Below are positions 15,221 through 22,650 of a stretch of DNA of 26,525 nt, in pieces (the stretch's first letter is position 1; each line of letters starts with the position of its first letter). Source of the DNA: a virus. The position numbers and the translations under genes were made by a program. The notes under the pieces were generated by a model. It saw only the letters and a program-made list of their open reading frames with translations. It was not told where the DNA came from and ran no database searches. Location of the stretch: positions 1 to 26,525 of IMG/VR virus record IMGVR_UViG_3300023184_003291. One strand, 5' to 3'.

Positions 15221-15495
15221 GTGTTTTCTTTGTCATGAACATGAAGTTGGATGATTGCATAATGGATCACTTTAAGTAAATCCTTTCGCCAATCTTCACT
15301 GTCACCTTTCATTCCATATCTCTGAGCATACTTAAGGACATTTCCTATACAGAAACCAGTGCCATGCCCACCATCAATGATAAACTCAGTGGCCTGATAT
15401 TTCTTTTTGGAATAATGCCCATCATATGTAGAGTCTATATAGCTCTTGATTTCATCCAAGAGATGGTCTTCATTGTATTTGTATTCTATTGTCAT
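15217..15495 (-). CDS. DUF3310 protein (phage nucleotide-kinase-like family)
   Basis: A 92-aa protein with TEFIIDGGHGTGFCIGNVLK then YAQRYGMKGDSEDWRKDLLK and VIHYAII, the DUF3310 pattern (F-C-x-G-N-V-x-K-Y-x-x-R-Y plus a second helix with D-L-x-K). DUF3310 proteins are common in tailed phages. They are often annotated as nucleotide-kinase-like, though that activity is not well established and no P-loop is seen here. Histidines in the C-terminal tail (HVHD) are unremarkable. The stop lies inside the gp45 promoter. The ribosome site (GAAAG) is weak. Confidence 0.72.
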   Translation of the reverse strand: MTIEYKYNEDHLLDEIKSYIDSTYDGHYSKKKYQATEFIIDGGHGTGFCIGNVLKYAQRYGMKGDSEDWRKDLLKVIHYAIIQLHVHDKENT

Positions 15496-15504
15496 AATAT
15501 ACTT

Positions 15505-15663
15505 TCAGGGCGTTTGATCTAGGCTCTTCTGTAGTTCAGATACTCGGTGTTCAAGTGTACTGATTGTTGTGTATAGATGCCCAGTATCATGAGGTTCAAT
15601 CCGCGATCTCAATACTTCAATTTATTCTTCTAGAACATGGATATAATATGCATGATTCGTCAT
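15505..15663 (-). pseudogene. Small phage gene interrupted by one in-frame TAA
   Basis: From ATG 15663, with AGGAG 9 nt upstream, the frame reads MTNHAYYIHVLEE, a TAA at 15622-15624, then IEVLRSRIEPHDTGHLYTTI and STLEHRVSELQKSLDQTP to a TGA at 15505. The part after the stop, in the same frame, looks protein-like: EPHDTGH and a coiled-coil-like helix, resembling small phage proteins that continue straight through this point. One base change (for example GAA or CAA to TAA) would explain it. Either the gene is dead, translation restarts at a downstream TTG or ATT, or the base is an error. Confidence 0.6.
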
Positions 15664-15682
15664 TTCATCACTCTCCTATAAT

Positions 15683-15985
15683 TTAAGTTTTGTTTTTCAC
15701 TAATGTTAGAACATTACTCTTTGTATTACTCGAAGATTCAGGCTCTTCTACCCATTTGATATAATCTTCCAGTTCTTGTTCTGTATCAAATATTATAAAT
15801 GTATTAGTATCATTGTCAAGAAGATTACCAATAAAATAAATGCATTTATATGGTTTATCACATCCTGTTTTATGTACAAGATAAAATCCAGGATCTAAAG
15901 CTTCAAGTATTTTTCCATAAGTATAATATCCTTCTTCCATATTATTAAGAAAAAAGTACTTAGAGCATAATGGATTATCGAGCAT
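15683..15985 (-). CDS. Unknown small protein
   Basis: A 100-aa protein with no recognised family. It mixes aromatic strands (GYYTYGKILEALDPGFYLVH, YKCIYFIGNLL, NTFIIFDTEQELEDYIKWVE) and has a Ser/Asn/Lys-rich tail. The composition suggests a compact alpha/beta cytoplasmic protein. It has AAGGAT upstream of ATG 15985. It sits between the glycosyltransferase gene and the interrupted small gene, within the minus-strand run that leads to gp45. Function unknown. Confidence 0.65.
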   Translation of the reverse strand: MLDNPLCSKYFFLNNMEEGYYTYGKILEALDPGFYLVHKTGCDKPYKCIYFIGNLLDNDTNTFIIFDTEQELEDYIKWVEEPESSSNTKSNVLTLVKNKT

Positions 15986-16024
15986 GATTTATCCTTTGTC
16001 TTTGTTTTTAGTAAACCAGTCGTG

Positions 16025-16828
16025 CTATAAGTTACCTGTCATCGCGGCAATCTGTTGCATATTACCAGAAAATGCATATGTTCCAATGTGCTGAGTCTTC
16101 ATCCATGGGCATAACCAGATTTGCCCACCAATTACTCTCCAGTATTGGCAGAACATATAATCTTCTGATAGATATCGATGAGAATCAGGATCAATGACAG
16201 TATCGAAATATGCATGGATATATCTTGAGCCGTCAAAGTTAGCTTGCCCGACATGATCTGGCTTATAGTTTAGATGTGGATATTCTTCTTTGAACTTATC
16301 AAACACTTGCCGCTTAATCATCATATAACCTGTGCCGATTTCCATAACTTCAAGTGGTTCAGTAACCTTGAATTGTTTTGTTCCTGGAACTGGATTAAAC
16401 ACATAATCACCAACAAGCCCATCAAGATCACCAGGATCAAACTTATCATTATCATGATTCTTTTTAGCAGCAGCAAAAATATTTTTCCAATTAATAGACT
16501 TCTTTGGATATGGTCCGCCAATAACATCCTTGTCAAGAGCGATAAGCGCTAGAATATCATTCGGATCGTATGAAATATCCGAATCGATAAACAAAAGATG
16601 TGTGAAGCCAGACCGAAGAAATTCGTCTACTAAATAGTTACGAGCGCGAGTGATCAAAGATTCATTAAACAAAAAGGAAAATCTAATTTCAATACCATGT
16701 TTCTGGCAAATGCCCTGTAAATCAAGAGCAGCTTTTGTGTACATTCCGTGGCAGTTTCCTCCATACATCGGAGTGCAAACAAATAACTTACACTTTCTTA
16801 GGTCTTCAACTTTAATACTCAGTTCCAT
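16025..16828 (-). CDS. GT-A fold glycosyltransferase of a type frequent in tailed phages
   Basis: The 267-aa protein begins with KLFVCTPMYGGNCHGMYTKA and carries a DxD motif in HLLFIDSDISYDPNDILALI (D82-S83-D84). DKDVIGGPYPKK follows, a block I associate with phage-encoded glycosyltransferase-like proteins. GTGYMMIKRQVF and YLSEDYMFCQYWR supply the later acceptor/base region. It lies in the early region rather than the sugar operon, so it may modify DNA or a protein rather than the cell surface; the target is not readable. ATG 16828 has AGGAG 9 nt upstream. That AGGAG sits in a short near-palindrome shared with the diverging gene on the plus strand. Confidence 0.7.
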   Translation of the reverse strand: MELSIKVEDLRKCKLFVCTPMYGGNCHGMYTKAALDLQGICQKHGIEIRFSFLFNESLITRARNYLVDEFLRSGFTHLLFIDSDISYDPNDILALIALDKDVIGGPYPKKSINWKNIFAAAKKNHDNDKFDPGDLDGLVGDYVFNPVPGTKQFKVTEPLEVMEIGTGYMMIKRQVFDKFKEEYPHLNYKPDHVGQANFDGSRYIHAYFDTVIDPDSHRYLSEDYMFCQYWRVIGGQIWLCPWMKTQHIGTYAFSGNMQQIAAMTGNL

Positions 16829-16831
16829 ATT

Positions 16832-16841
16832 GGAGTGCTCC
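16832..16841. promoter_or_regulatory. Back-to-back Shine-Dalgarno pair between divergent genes
   Basis: The near-palindrome GGAGTGCTCC gives GGAG on the plus strand for the endonuclease (11 nt before ATG 16847) and GGAG on the minus strand for the glycosyltransferase (about 9 nt before ATG 16828). Only 18 bp separate the two starts, leaving no room for promoters. Confidence 0.6.
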
Positions 16842-16846
16842 TCATT

Positions 16847-18475
16847 ATGAATGTCAAAAAATATATTCTAGATCAGTGTTTCACCAAAAAAGGTAGTCTT
16901 AATAATCGGTCATGTCTCTTATCGTGGTGGGCCAACAGAGGTGACATTAATATATATAACACAATCATAGACGATACAAAATTCTTACCAATTGATTGCC
17001 TTTACTCTGAAAGACTTTATTCTATTACACATGATATACCAAATAGACCTACTTGTCAAGTCTGTAAGGTTGCTTTCGTAAAATTCAATTCATATAAAGA
17101 AGGATATTATCGATATTGTTCCACATTCTGCTCAACACAATCTATGGATAGAAACGATAAAATATCTAAAAGTCGTCAAAGCATAGACAAAAAAAAGATG
17201 GTTGAAAAGATGGTAGCCACTAACATGAGTCGCTATGGAGTAAAATTTACTACACAGGACGTATCGATACAGAAAAAAACACGAAAAACAAAACTCGAAA
17301 GATATGGAAATGAAACATATAACAATCTAGATAAAGCAAAGGAAACAAATCTGGCTAAATATGGAACTGAATATACATGTCTAGCCGAATCTGTGATGGC
17401 CAAGTCAAAAGATACTATAATGAATCGAACTCCTCAACTATTTGATCCCGACTGGCTAATACACAATAATAAAACGAAAACCCTGAGCGAAATGTCATCC
17501 GAATTGGGTGTTACATATAGAACTGTCTGGTTAGCATTTGATAGGTTAGGATTAGAACCTATATTCTATAGACCAAAATATAATAGAATCGAGATGGATA
17601 TTTACAATTTCATAACAAAGGAACTGGAATATACAGATGATGTTAGAAAAAATGACAGGACAATCATAGGTCCAAAAGAACTTGATATATATATTCCTGA
17701 TAAGAATCTGAGTATCGAGTTGAACGGCATCTATTGGCACTCATATGATAGCAGGCCCACTTCTGTAGAGAAAAATCGGCATCTGCATAAAAGAAACTTG
17801 TGTATAGAAAAGAACATAAAACTACTCCAGATATGGGACACTGAATGGATAGAAAAGAATCATATCATAAAGGATATTATTCGCAGATCATTGGGTCTAT
17901 CTAAAAGAGTCATATATGCTAGAAATACTTTTGTTCGACATGTCACATCCGAAGCATCAAATAAGTTTCTGCTCGACAATCATATTCAGTCTGGAAAAAA
18001 TGCACGATATCGATATGGGCTTTACACAAAAGAAGATGAACTTGTATCCATAATGACTTTTTCCCGACCAAGATTCGACACTAATACCGATTATGAAATG
18101 ATCCGATTCTGTTCCAAAAGTAATATTCATATAATAGGCGGTATCAAAAAACTGTATGCAGCATTTATCAAAGAGATTCAGCCAAATTCTGTAATATCAT
18201 ATTCGGATCGCCGGTTCTTTGCTGGTGAATCTTATATGAAACTGGGATTTGAGAAATCCACTCGATCAGATACAACGATAGATTATTTCTGGGTGAAGAA
18301 CAATCGAATTATAAATCGTCTGAATACACAAAAACACAAATTATCGGCACTATTAGGAAACACAAACTTTGATGTGTTGTTGTCTGAAGACGAAAATCTA
18401 TTCAAGAATGGATATAGAAAATTATATGGTTGTGGTCATGACACTTGGATATACAGAAAAAAAGGGGAGCAATGA
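16847..18475 (+). CDS. Free-standing homing endonuclease with Vsr-like (EDxHD) nuclease domain
   Basis: The only plus-strand gene in the window; 542 aa from ATG 16847. A GTG at 16835 is in frame but falls in the GGAG. Domains in order: a zinc ribbon (CQVCKVAF then YCSTFCS), repeated DNA-binding motifs of the NMSRYGVKFTTQD / LERYGNETYNNLDKA / NLAKYGTEYTCL type, and a helix-turn-helix (KTLSEMSSELGVTYRTVWLA). A Vsr-like nuclease core follows: EMDIYNF, GPKELDIYIPD, LSIELNGIYWHS, LLQIWDTEW. Last comes the C-terminal domain with SIMTFSRPRF, IRFCS, SYSDRRF and LGFEKST that accompanies this family. Such enzymes copy their own gene into empty sites. The reading frame is intact, so it may be active. 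Confidence 0.87.
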   Translation: MNVKKYILDQCFTKKGSLNNRSCLLSWWANRGDINIYNTIIDDTKFLPIDCLYSERLYSITHDIPNRPTCQVCKVAFVKFNSYKEGYYRYCSTFCSTQSMDRNDKISKSRQSIDKKKMVEKMVATNMSRYGVKFTTQDVSIQKKTRKTKLERYGNETYNNLDKAKETNLAKYGTEYTCLAESVMAKSKDTIMNRTPQLFDPDWLIHNNKTKTLSEMSSELGVTYRTVWLAFDRLGLEPIFYRPKYNRIEMDIYNFITKELEYTDDVRKNDRTIIGPKELDIYIPDKNLSIELNGIYWHSYDSRPTSVEKNRHLHKRNLCIEKNIKLLQIWDTEWIEKNHIIKDIIRRSLGLSKRVIYARNTFVRHVTSEASNKFLLDNHIQSGKNARYRYGLYTKEDELVSIMTFSRPRFDTNTDYEMIRFCSKSNIHIIGGIKKLYAAFIKEIQPNSVISYSDRRFFAGESYMKLGFEKSTRSDTTIDYFWVKNNRIINRLNTQKHKLSALLGNTNFDVLLSEDENLFKNGYRKLYGCGHDTWIYRKKGEQ

Positions 18476-18486
18476 AGCTCCCCTTT
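18457..18486 (-). terminator. Strong terminator of the wHTH gene, shared with endonuclease 3' end
   Basis: A perfect 10-bp stem (18461-18470 with 18477-18486, AAAGGGGAGC and complement) has a 6-nt loop and is followed on the minus strand by seven T. The endonuclease stop codon (18473-18475) lies in the loop. On the plus strand the hairpin ends in CTTTCTTG, so it may work weakly in that direction too. Confidence 0.87.
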
Positions 18487-18507
18487 CTTGTCGCACATTA
18501 GAAAATA

Positions 18508-18942
18508 TTACGCCGCGATGCGGTACAACATCTTCCGCACACCATTTACAATGCGAACATTGCTATAGATGGTATGACCTTCAACATTACGAAGATCGGA
18601 AATGCGCTTATGCACAGTTTCCTTCGTGACATTAGCTAGCTGGGCCAGCTTCGCTACACTAATACCCGAACCAGTGTTATACTGGCGAAGATACTTTGCA
18701 ACACGAGAAAGCTCTGTGGACTGCTTCTTATTCGTATCAAAGCGATAATAAAGCTTCCGCTTTCCCTTTACAGTACGATAGTTGCTGTAAATATTATGAC
18801 CCTCAATAGTGCGAAGATCAGAAACACGCTTTGCGACCGATTCGACAGGCATGCCAGTCAAATAAGCCAGCTTAACAGCCGAGATACCCTTGCCGGTATT
18901 ATTACGGCGAAGATACTTGGCAACACGAGTAAGTTGAGACAT
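18508..18942 (-). CDS. Tandem winged helix-turn-helix DNA-binding protein
   Basis: The 144 aa consist of two copies of one domain (about 1-68 and 78-144): LTRVAKYLRRNNTGKGISAV / LSRVAKYLRQYNTGSGISVA, then KRVSDLRTIEGHNIYSN / KRISDLRNVEGHTIYSN, then a wing strand KRKLYYRF / VRKMLYRI. Most positions are identical between copies. Each repeat reads as a winged helix in which the KRxSDLR helix would enter DNA. Two fused domains could bind a dyad as a monomer. The gene is a single unit with a near-perfect promoter, a highly structured leader and a strong terminator. It is therefore likely an early, tightly controlled regulator. Its targets are unknown; a dyad in its own promoter spacer is a candidate. 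Confidence 0.75.
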   Translation of the reverse strand: MSQLTRVAKYLRRNNTGKGISAVKLAYLTGMPVESVAKRVSDLRTIEGHNIYSNYRTVKGKRKLYYRFDTNKKQSTELSRVAKYLRQYNTGSGISVAKLAQLANVTKETVHKRISDLRNVEGHTIYSNVRIVNGVRKMLYRIAA

Positions 18943-19018
18943 TCAGTTTTTCTCCTAGATTAGCCGCTGTATGATTGACGATACAAGAAGATGACCAGCG
19001 GCTTAATTCATCATCTTC
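18943..19018 (-). promoter_or_regulatory. Structured 5' leader with H-type pseudoknot potential
   Basis: On the minus-strand RNA four segments occur in the order A1-B1-A2-B2. A1 GAAGAUGA (19018-19011) pairs perfectly with A2 UCAUCUUC (18994-18987), and B1 AGCCGCUG (19003-18996) pairs perfectly with B2 CAGCGGCU (18969-18962). Interleaving gives an H-type pseudoknot (8-bp stems, loops 7, 1 and 17 nt) or two exclusive hairpins. B2 ends 5 nt before the AGGAG (18952-18956), which is 9 nt before ATG 18942. The predicted transcript starts at or within A1. Confidence 0.68.
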
Positions 19019-19022
19019 AAGT

Positions 19023-19051
19023 ATTATAGCATGGTTTTTAGACCATGTCAA
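19023..19051 (-). promoter_or_regulatory. Consensus sigma-70 promoter of the wHTH gene with dyad in the spacer
   Basis: TTGACA (19046-19051), 17-bp spacer, TATAAT (19023-19028), with TGC before the -10: a perfect consensus with extended -10. The spacer holds the inverted repeat CATGGT (19030-19035) / ACCATG (19042-19047), a possible operator that a bound protein would use to block polymerase. Confidence 0.9.
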
Positions 19052-19116
19052 TAGGGTTTTACGACTGGACACTCATTCCGTCGGGAGAGGGCATAATAGC
19101 GGATGTCGGCATGCCG

Positions 19117-20316
19117 TCACCGCGGAAGAGTCCTCTCATCCGGCACTTCTACAGGAATAGGTGCAATAGTTTCATCAAGTTTCTTATAAAGATCCATGAA
19201 AGCAGTCTTAGTATCAACATCAAATCGATTGAGGCAAAGCTGGATTGCTTTTTCACGATTCTGCTTGAAGATAGAATATGCTTCACAGATATGGACAAGG
19301 CGCCGTGTCGAAATAATTTCGGAGATAGCGCCCTCAAAGAAAGACTTTCGGACAACATCAGCCCATGACACAAGTTTTTCTGCAAATTCCGTATCTTCAA
19401 TATTGAAAGATGCAAGGACATTTGTCAGAATCTTTTGCTCAACAGACAGTGCAGGATATTCTTGCTCAAGTGTAATACTGAACCGTTCAAGGAAAGCCTC
19501 ATTCATAACATTAGTTCCGATGAAGCGACCATCATCAGAACCCTTGCCCTTAGTGTTAGCAGTAGCAACTACTGTAAAACCTGGCATCGGAGTAATGACT
19601 TTATTAATTTTCTTGAGATAGATCGGTTTGCCTTCAAGGATCGGCTGTAAGCACATAAGCTTATTCGAGCCTAGATCGACTTCATCAAGGAGAAGAACAG
19701 CGCCGCGTTCCATTGCGACAACGACCGGGCCATTCTGCCACACAGTCTTGCCATCAAGAAGTCGGAAACCACCGATCAAATCATCTTCATCCGTTTCGAT
19801 TGTGATATTGACACGGACACACTCGCGGGACTCTTGACTACAGACTTGCTCGACCATCATAGTCTTTCCGTTGCCGGACAAGCCCGTGATATACATCGGA
19901 TAGAATCGACCCGACTTGATAATAGTCCGAACATCAGCAAAATGCCCGAAAGGAACATAACCCTTTGCTTTGTCAGGAACAAGATTGACGGCTGAAGGAA
20001 TATTCAGATTGATAGCAGCAATTGCCATTTCAGCTGAATTGATTGCTGCGGTCGGCACTGTTGGCATAACAGGAGCCAACACACTCTTTACACTCTTTTC
20101 ATTCTTAATCTTAGGACGACCAGAGGCGAGAACATTCACAAGAGAATACATGCCGCGCCCAGCACGAAGATTGGGATCAAGAGTAAGCCAATTCGGATAC
20201 GGAGTCTTTTTCTTAGCGCAAACATTTAGGATCTGCTGGCGATCAATTGTCGCTATATCTCCAAGGACTGACTTTACAGCATCAAGGAATACATTGCGGT
20301 CAACAAGCTTAGGCAT
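19117..20316 (-). CDS. cobS: CobS-like MoxR-type AAA+ ATPase
   Basis: Phage CobS-type ATPase, 399 aa. Residues 1 to about 115 are an unrecognised N-terminal extension with a Lys-rich, Ala/Pro-rich linker. The AAA+ core starts at GYVPFGHFADVRTIIKSGRF, then Walker A GLSGNGKT (145-152), NITIETDEDDLIGGFRLLDG, Walker B AVLLLDEVD (206-214), sensor TVVATANT and arginine finger FLERF. This is the version found in T4-like cyanophages, where it is annotated as a cobaltochelatase subunit. The neighbouring gene encodes a CobT-like VWA protein, so the two probably work as a MoxR-VWA chaperone/chelatase pair. No cobalamin gene is seen here. It has its own consensus promoter. Confidence 0.88.
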   Translation of the reverse strand: MPKLVDRNVFLDAVKSVLGDIATIDRQQILNVCAKKKTPYPNWLTLDPNLRAGRGMYSLVNVLASGRPKIKNEKSVKSVLAPVMPTVPTAAINSAEMAIAAINLNIPSAVNLVPDKAKGYVPFGHFADVRTIIKSGRFYPMYITGLSGNGKTMMVEQVCSQESRECVRVNITIETDEDDLIGGFRLLDGKTVWQNGPVVVAMERGAVLLLDEVDLGSNKLMCLQPILEGKPIYLKKINKVITPMPGFTVVATANTKGKGSDDGRFIGTNVMNEAFLERFSITLEQEYPALSVEQKILTNVLASFNIEDTEFAEKLVSWADVVRKSFFEGAISEIISTRRLVHICEAYSIFKQNREKAIQLCLNRFDVDTKTAFMDLYKKLDETIAPIPVEVPDERTLPR

Positions 20317-20349
20317 TTATTTCTCTCTTTCGTTCTTGATTATGTGTAT

Positions 20350-20378
20350 ATTCTAGCATGAATAGCCGAATATGTCAA
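20350..20378 (-). promoter_or_regulatory. cobS promoter, sigma-70 type with extended -10
   Basis: TTGACA (20373-20378), 17-bp spacer, TAGAAT (20350-20355), preceded by TGC. The predicted start leaves a leader of about 28 nt. The three-arm element (20390-20417) ends 11 bp upstream of the -35 box. Confidence 0.85.
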
Positions 20379-20389
20379 TCATTATTATC

Positions 20390-20417
20390 GCATAGCTGGT
20401 ATGCTGGATTGCATACC
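20390..20417 (-). repeat. Three-arm inverted repeat element, copy 1
   Basis: On the plus strand: GCATAGC, T, GGTATGC, TGGATT, GCATACC. The last two arms are exact complements (7-bp stem, 6-nt loop) and the first arm is a near copy. It lies between the cobT-like stop (20446) and the cobS promoter, with ATTATTATC on its left. It has the same 7-1-7-6-7 layout as the element at 22690-22717. It has no T-run, so it is not a normal terminator. Confidence 0.75.
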
Positions 20418-20445
20418 GTGTCGCTACTTACAGTTGTGTTCCGTA

Positions 20446-22614
20446 TCATTTGCTATTTCCAGCAATTTTCTTCATGAACCGATTGATAAGAATTCGATTG
20501 ACTGATTTCCTTTCAGAGAATTTCTGGAACTCTTTGGCAATCTTGCTCCGTGTCATGCTTGAATTGACATTCAATTCCGCATCACTATCATCCCGCTTTG
20601 TGGTATTGATTACATAATATTCATCATAACCTTCATTAGGAACATTTACAAACCTATCATTCTTCCATGATGAAGAAATATCTTCTTCATACTTTGCGTT
20701 TTGTAAATCAGGAAAGAATCTGTTTTTCATCATTTTATACTTGAGAGGGCAAAGAAAGAATCCCACAAGATTAGATTTGGTCCGCTCTTTCAGCATATCA
20801 AGCAAGGTTGTAGTGACGGCCCGATAAGTATCGTATATGCCGGAATTGCCTTGTCCCGAAAGCACATATTCTTTTTTAGTCTTAGTATCTTGGATAATAA
20901 TCTTTGATCCTTTACGATAACTTTCACTCGCTACCTGACTTGAGTACCGAATAGGATCAGAGTCGCCGTCAGTAAGGAATACTGTATTGACAATCTGAAC
21001 TTTATTCTTTACACGGAAATCATTAACAATTTTATCCGCAACATATATAGTCTGATTAAGCGGAGTCGATGACATCGGATCGAGCGCACTATATCCCAAA
21101 GTCATACTCCAAAGATACTTATAAGCACTATTCAGTTCTACGGTATTCATCCGTGATGAAAGAATATTCCGTAACTTGAAATTATCGAACACATCATGAT
21201 TACCAGATTTAGGTGTGAAACACTGCCCAGTTACTGATACATTATGTGTCGAAGCACGGAACAAATACACTTCGAAAGGTATCTGAACCCGCTTACAAAA
21301 CATAGTAAGGCTCATAAGTTGCTTGATTGTATACCGCAAATTAGCAGTCATTGATCCTGACCAATCAAGGAAAATAACAAACCCGTGATTTTTACCCTGG
21401 GGGACAACAGAAAGCTTGCGGAAGATATCTTCATTATACTTATAAGAGTGAAGTTTATTCGTATCGATTGTTCCAGTCTTTGCAATTGAAATGCGCGAAT
21501 ATATATCAGCAGATTTTCGCATCTCGAATTCTTTTGCCATATATGACACAGCTGGATTTTCATCCGACATAATCTTTTTGATCATATCAGCGATATTTAT
21601 CTGAGAACTTAATTCTTTTTTGCTGAACTCGATAGCATGTTGGGCCAATACTTTTTTATAATCATCAATGATGTTTTCATAATTAGGAGTGGGCAGATCG
21701 ATATAAATATAATTCACATCACTATTAGAAAGAATCGTTGATTGATTTTCTTCCCAAGCATTATCAGTTTCAGAGTTAGGAACGAATTCATCATCTTTTT
21801 CATCAGCATCTGGATCAAATAAATTTGTTGTGTCTTCGCCAGACTCTTCACCATCATCATCTTCCAATGACATCTCTTCGGTATCAGTTTCTTCTTCCGA
21901 AGCTTCGCTATCAGCATCTTCTTCATAGAAGTCATCTTCGGCTTCCGTTGTGCCCTCATCACTATCATTAGATGAAGAATCTTTTTCTGATTCTTTTTGT
22001 TTTTCACCCTGAGCCTTTGCCCAAGCATAAATTTCTTCGGTCAAATCAATGACTTGTTGGAATGTTTCAGTTTCTCCAACGCGATTTACAAAAACACGCT
22101 CTTCAGGAGAAAATGAAATATTAGAATGAATTGAACCACCTTTATAGTAGATATTGAGTCGATCAATAAAGGACAATGTATTGACATCTTTCTTTGAAGT
22201 GCCAAAGAAATCTCGGCCAATCAGTTCTTTATATCCGATAAGATAATTGCGGCGCGAACCAGGATAACGGCGTTTCTGCCGCTTATCAATTCGAGCATCC
22301 TCAATAACATTCATAAAACTCTTGATAGCAGATGAATATTTCTTGCTATCATCACCATGAAGCTTCTTGGCAATATTCTTGATAGTATCAAGCCAGGCTT
22401 CACAAGGAGTATCAAGAGCATGACCAACTTCATGGACGATAAGCATGTCCCGGAGATCATCACTAATTCCTTTCCAGATGGGCAGAACAAGGACTCGGTT
22501 CTTAACATCGAATGAAGCAGTCTTGGCAGAAGGCGACTGCCGTATATCAATATTTTCCGTAGCAAGCAACTTGGCTAGCTGGGATTTCGTTTCAGGTTCT
22601 TTGGTCATAAGCAT
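20446..22614 (-). CDS. CobT-like protein: HExxH metallopeptidase-like domain, acidic linker, VWA domain
   Basis: The 722 aa fall into three parts. Residues 1 to about 200 include HEVGH (61-65), a zinc-peptidase motif, and NVIEDARID (102-110), which could supply the third metal ligand (E105). Residues 205-285 are a highly acidic, Ser-rich linker, as in CobT. From about 400 there is a VWA domain with the MIDAS motif FLDWSGSMT (D417, S419, S421) and FLTDGDSD downstream. MoxR/CobS ATPases act with VWA proteins to remodel or metallate a target; here a possible protease is added. It lies just upstream of cobS in transcription. The ribosome site before ATG 22614 is weak. Confidence 0.83.
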   Translation of the reverse strand: MLMTKEPETKSQLAKLLATENIDIRQSPSAKTASFDVKNRVLVLPIWKGISDDLRDMLIVHEVGHALDTPCEAWLDTIKNIAKKLHGDDSKKYSSAIKSFMNVIEDARIDKRQKRRYPGSRRNYLIGYKELIGRDFFGTSKKDVNTLSFIDRLNIYYKGGSIHSNISFSPEERVFVNRVGETETFQQVIDLTEEIYAWAKAQGEKQKESEKDSSSNDSDEGTTEAEDDFYEEDADSEASEEETDTEEMSLEDDDGEESGEDTTNLFDPDADEKDDEFVPNSETDNAWEENQSTILSNSDVNYIYIDLPTPNYENIIDDYKKVLAQHAIEFSKKELSSQINIADMIKKIMSDENPAVSYMAKEFEMRKSADIYSRISIAKTGTIDTNKLHSYKYNEDIFRKLSVVPQGKNHGFVIFLDWSGSMTANLRYTIKQLMSLTMFCKRVQIPFEVYLFRASTHNVSVTGQCFTPKSGNHDVFDNFKLRNILSSRMNTVELNSAYKYLWSMTLGYSALDPMSSTPLNQTIYVADKIVNDFRVKNKVQIVNTVFLTDGDSDPIRYSSQVASESYRKGSKIIIQDTKTKKEYVLSGQGNSGIYDTYRAVTTTLLDMLKERTKSNLVGFFLCPLKYKMMKNRFFPDLQNAKYEEDISSSWKNDRFVNVPNEGYDEYYVINTTKRDDSDAELNVNSSMTRSKIAKEFQKFSERKSVNRILINRFMKKIAGNSK

Positions 22615-22650
22615 ATATTCTTGTCCCGTCTTTATCTTGATTATGACTAT

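Noticed and set aside
15590-15605. GGTTCAATCC, resembling a tRNA T-loop
   Set aside because: No acceptor stem, D-arm or anticodon arm can be built around it, and it falls inside the interrupted small gene.
16629-16635. CTAAATA on the plus strand as a late promoter for the endonuclease
   Set aside because: The match is short, 200 bp from the start and inside another gene; such heptamers are common in AT-rich DNA.
19107-19116. CGGCATGCCG palindrome just after the cobS stop as a terminator
   Set aside because: The stem is only 5 bp with no loop in RNA, and no T-run follows on the minus strand.
19045-20356. Chain of plus-strand open frames opposite cobS
   Set aside because: The minus-strand CobS reading has all AAA+ motifs. 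The plus-strand frames have no ribosome sites or recognisable protein and are shadows.
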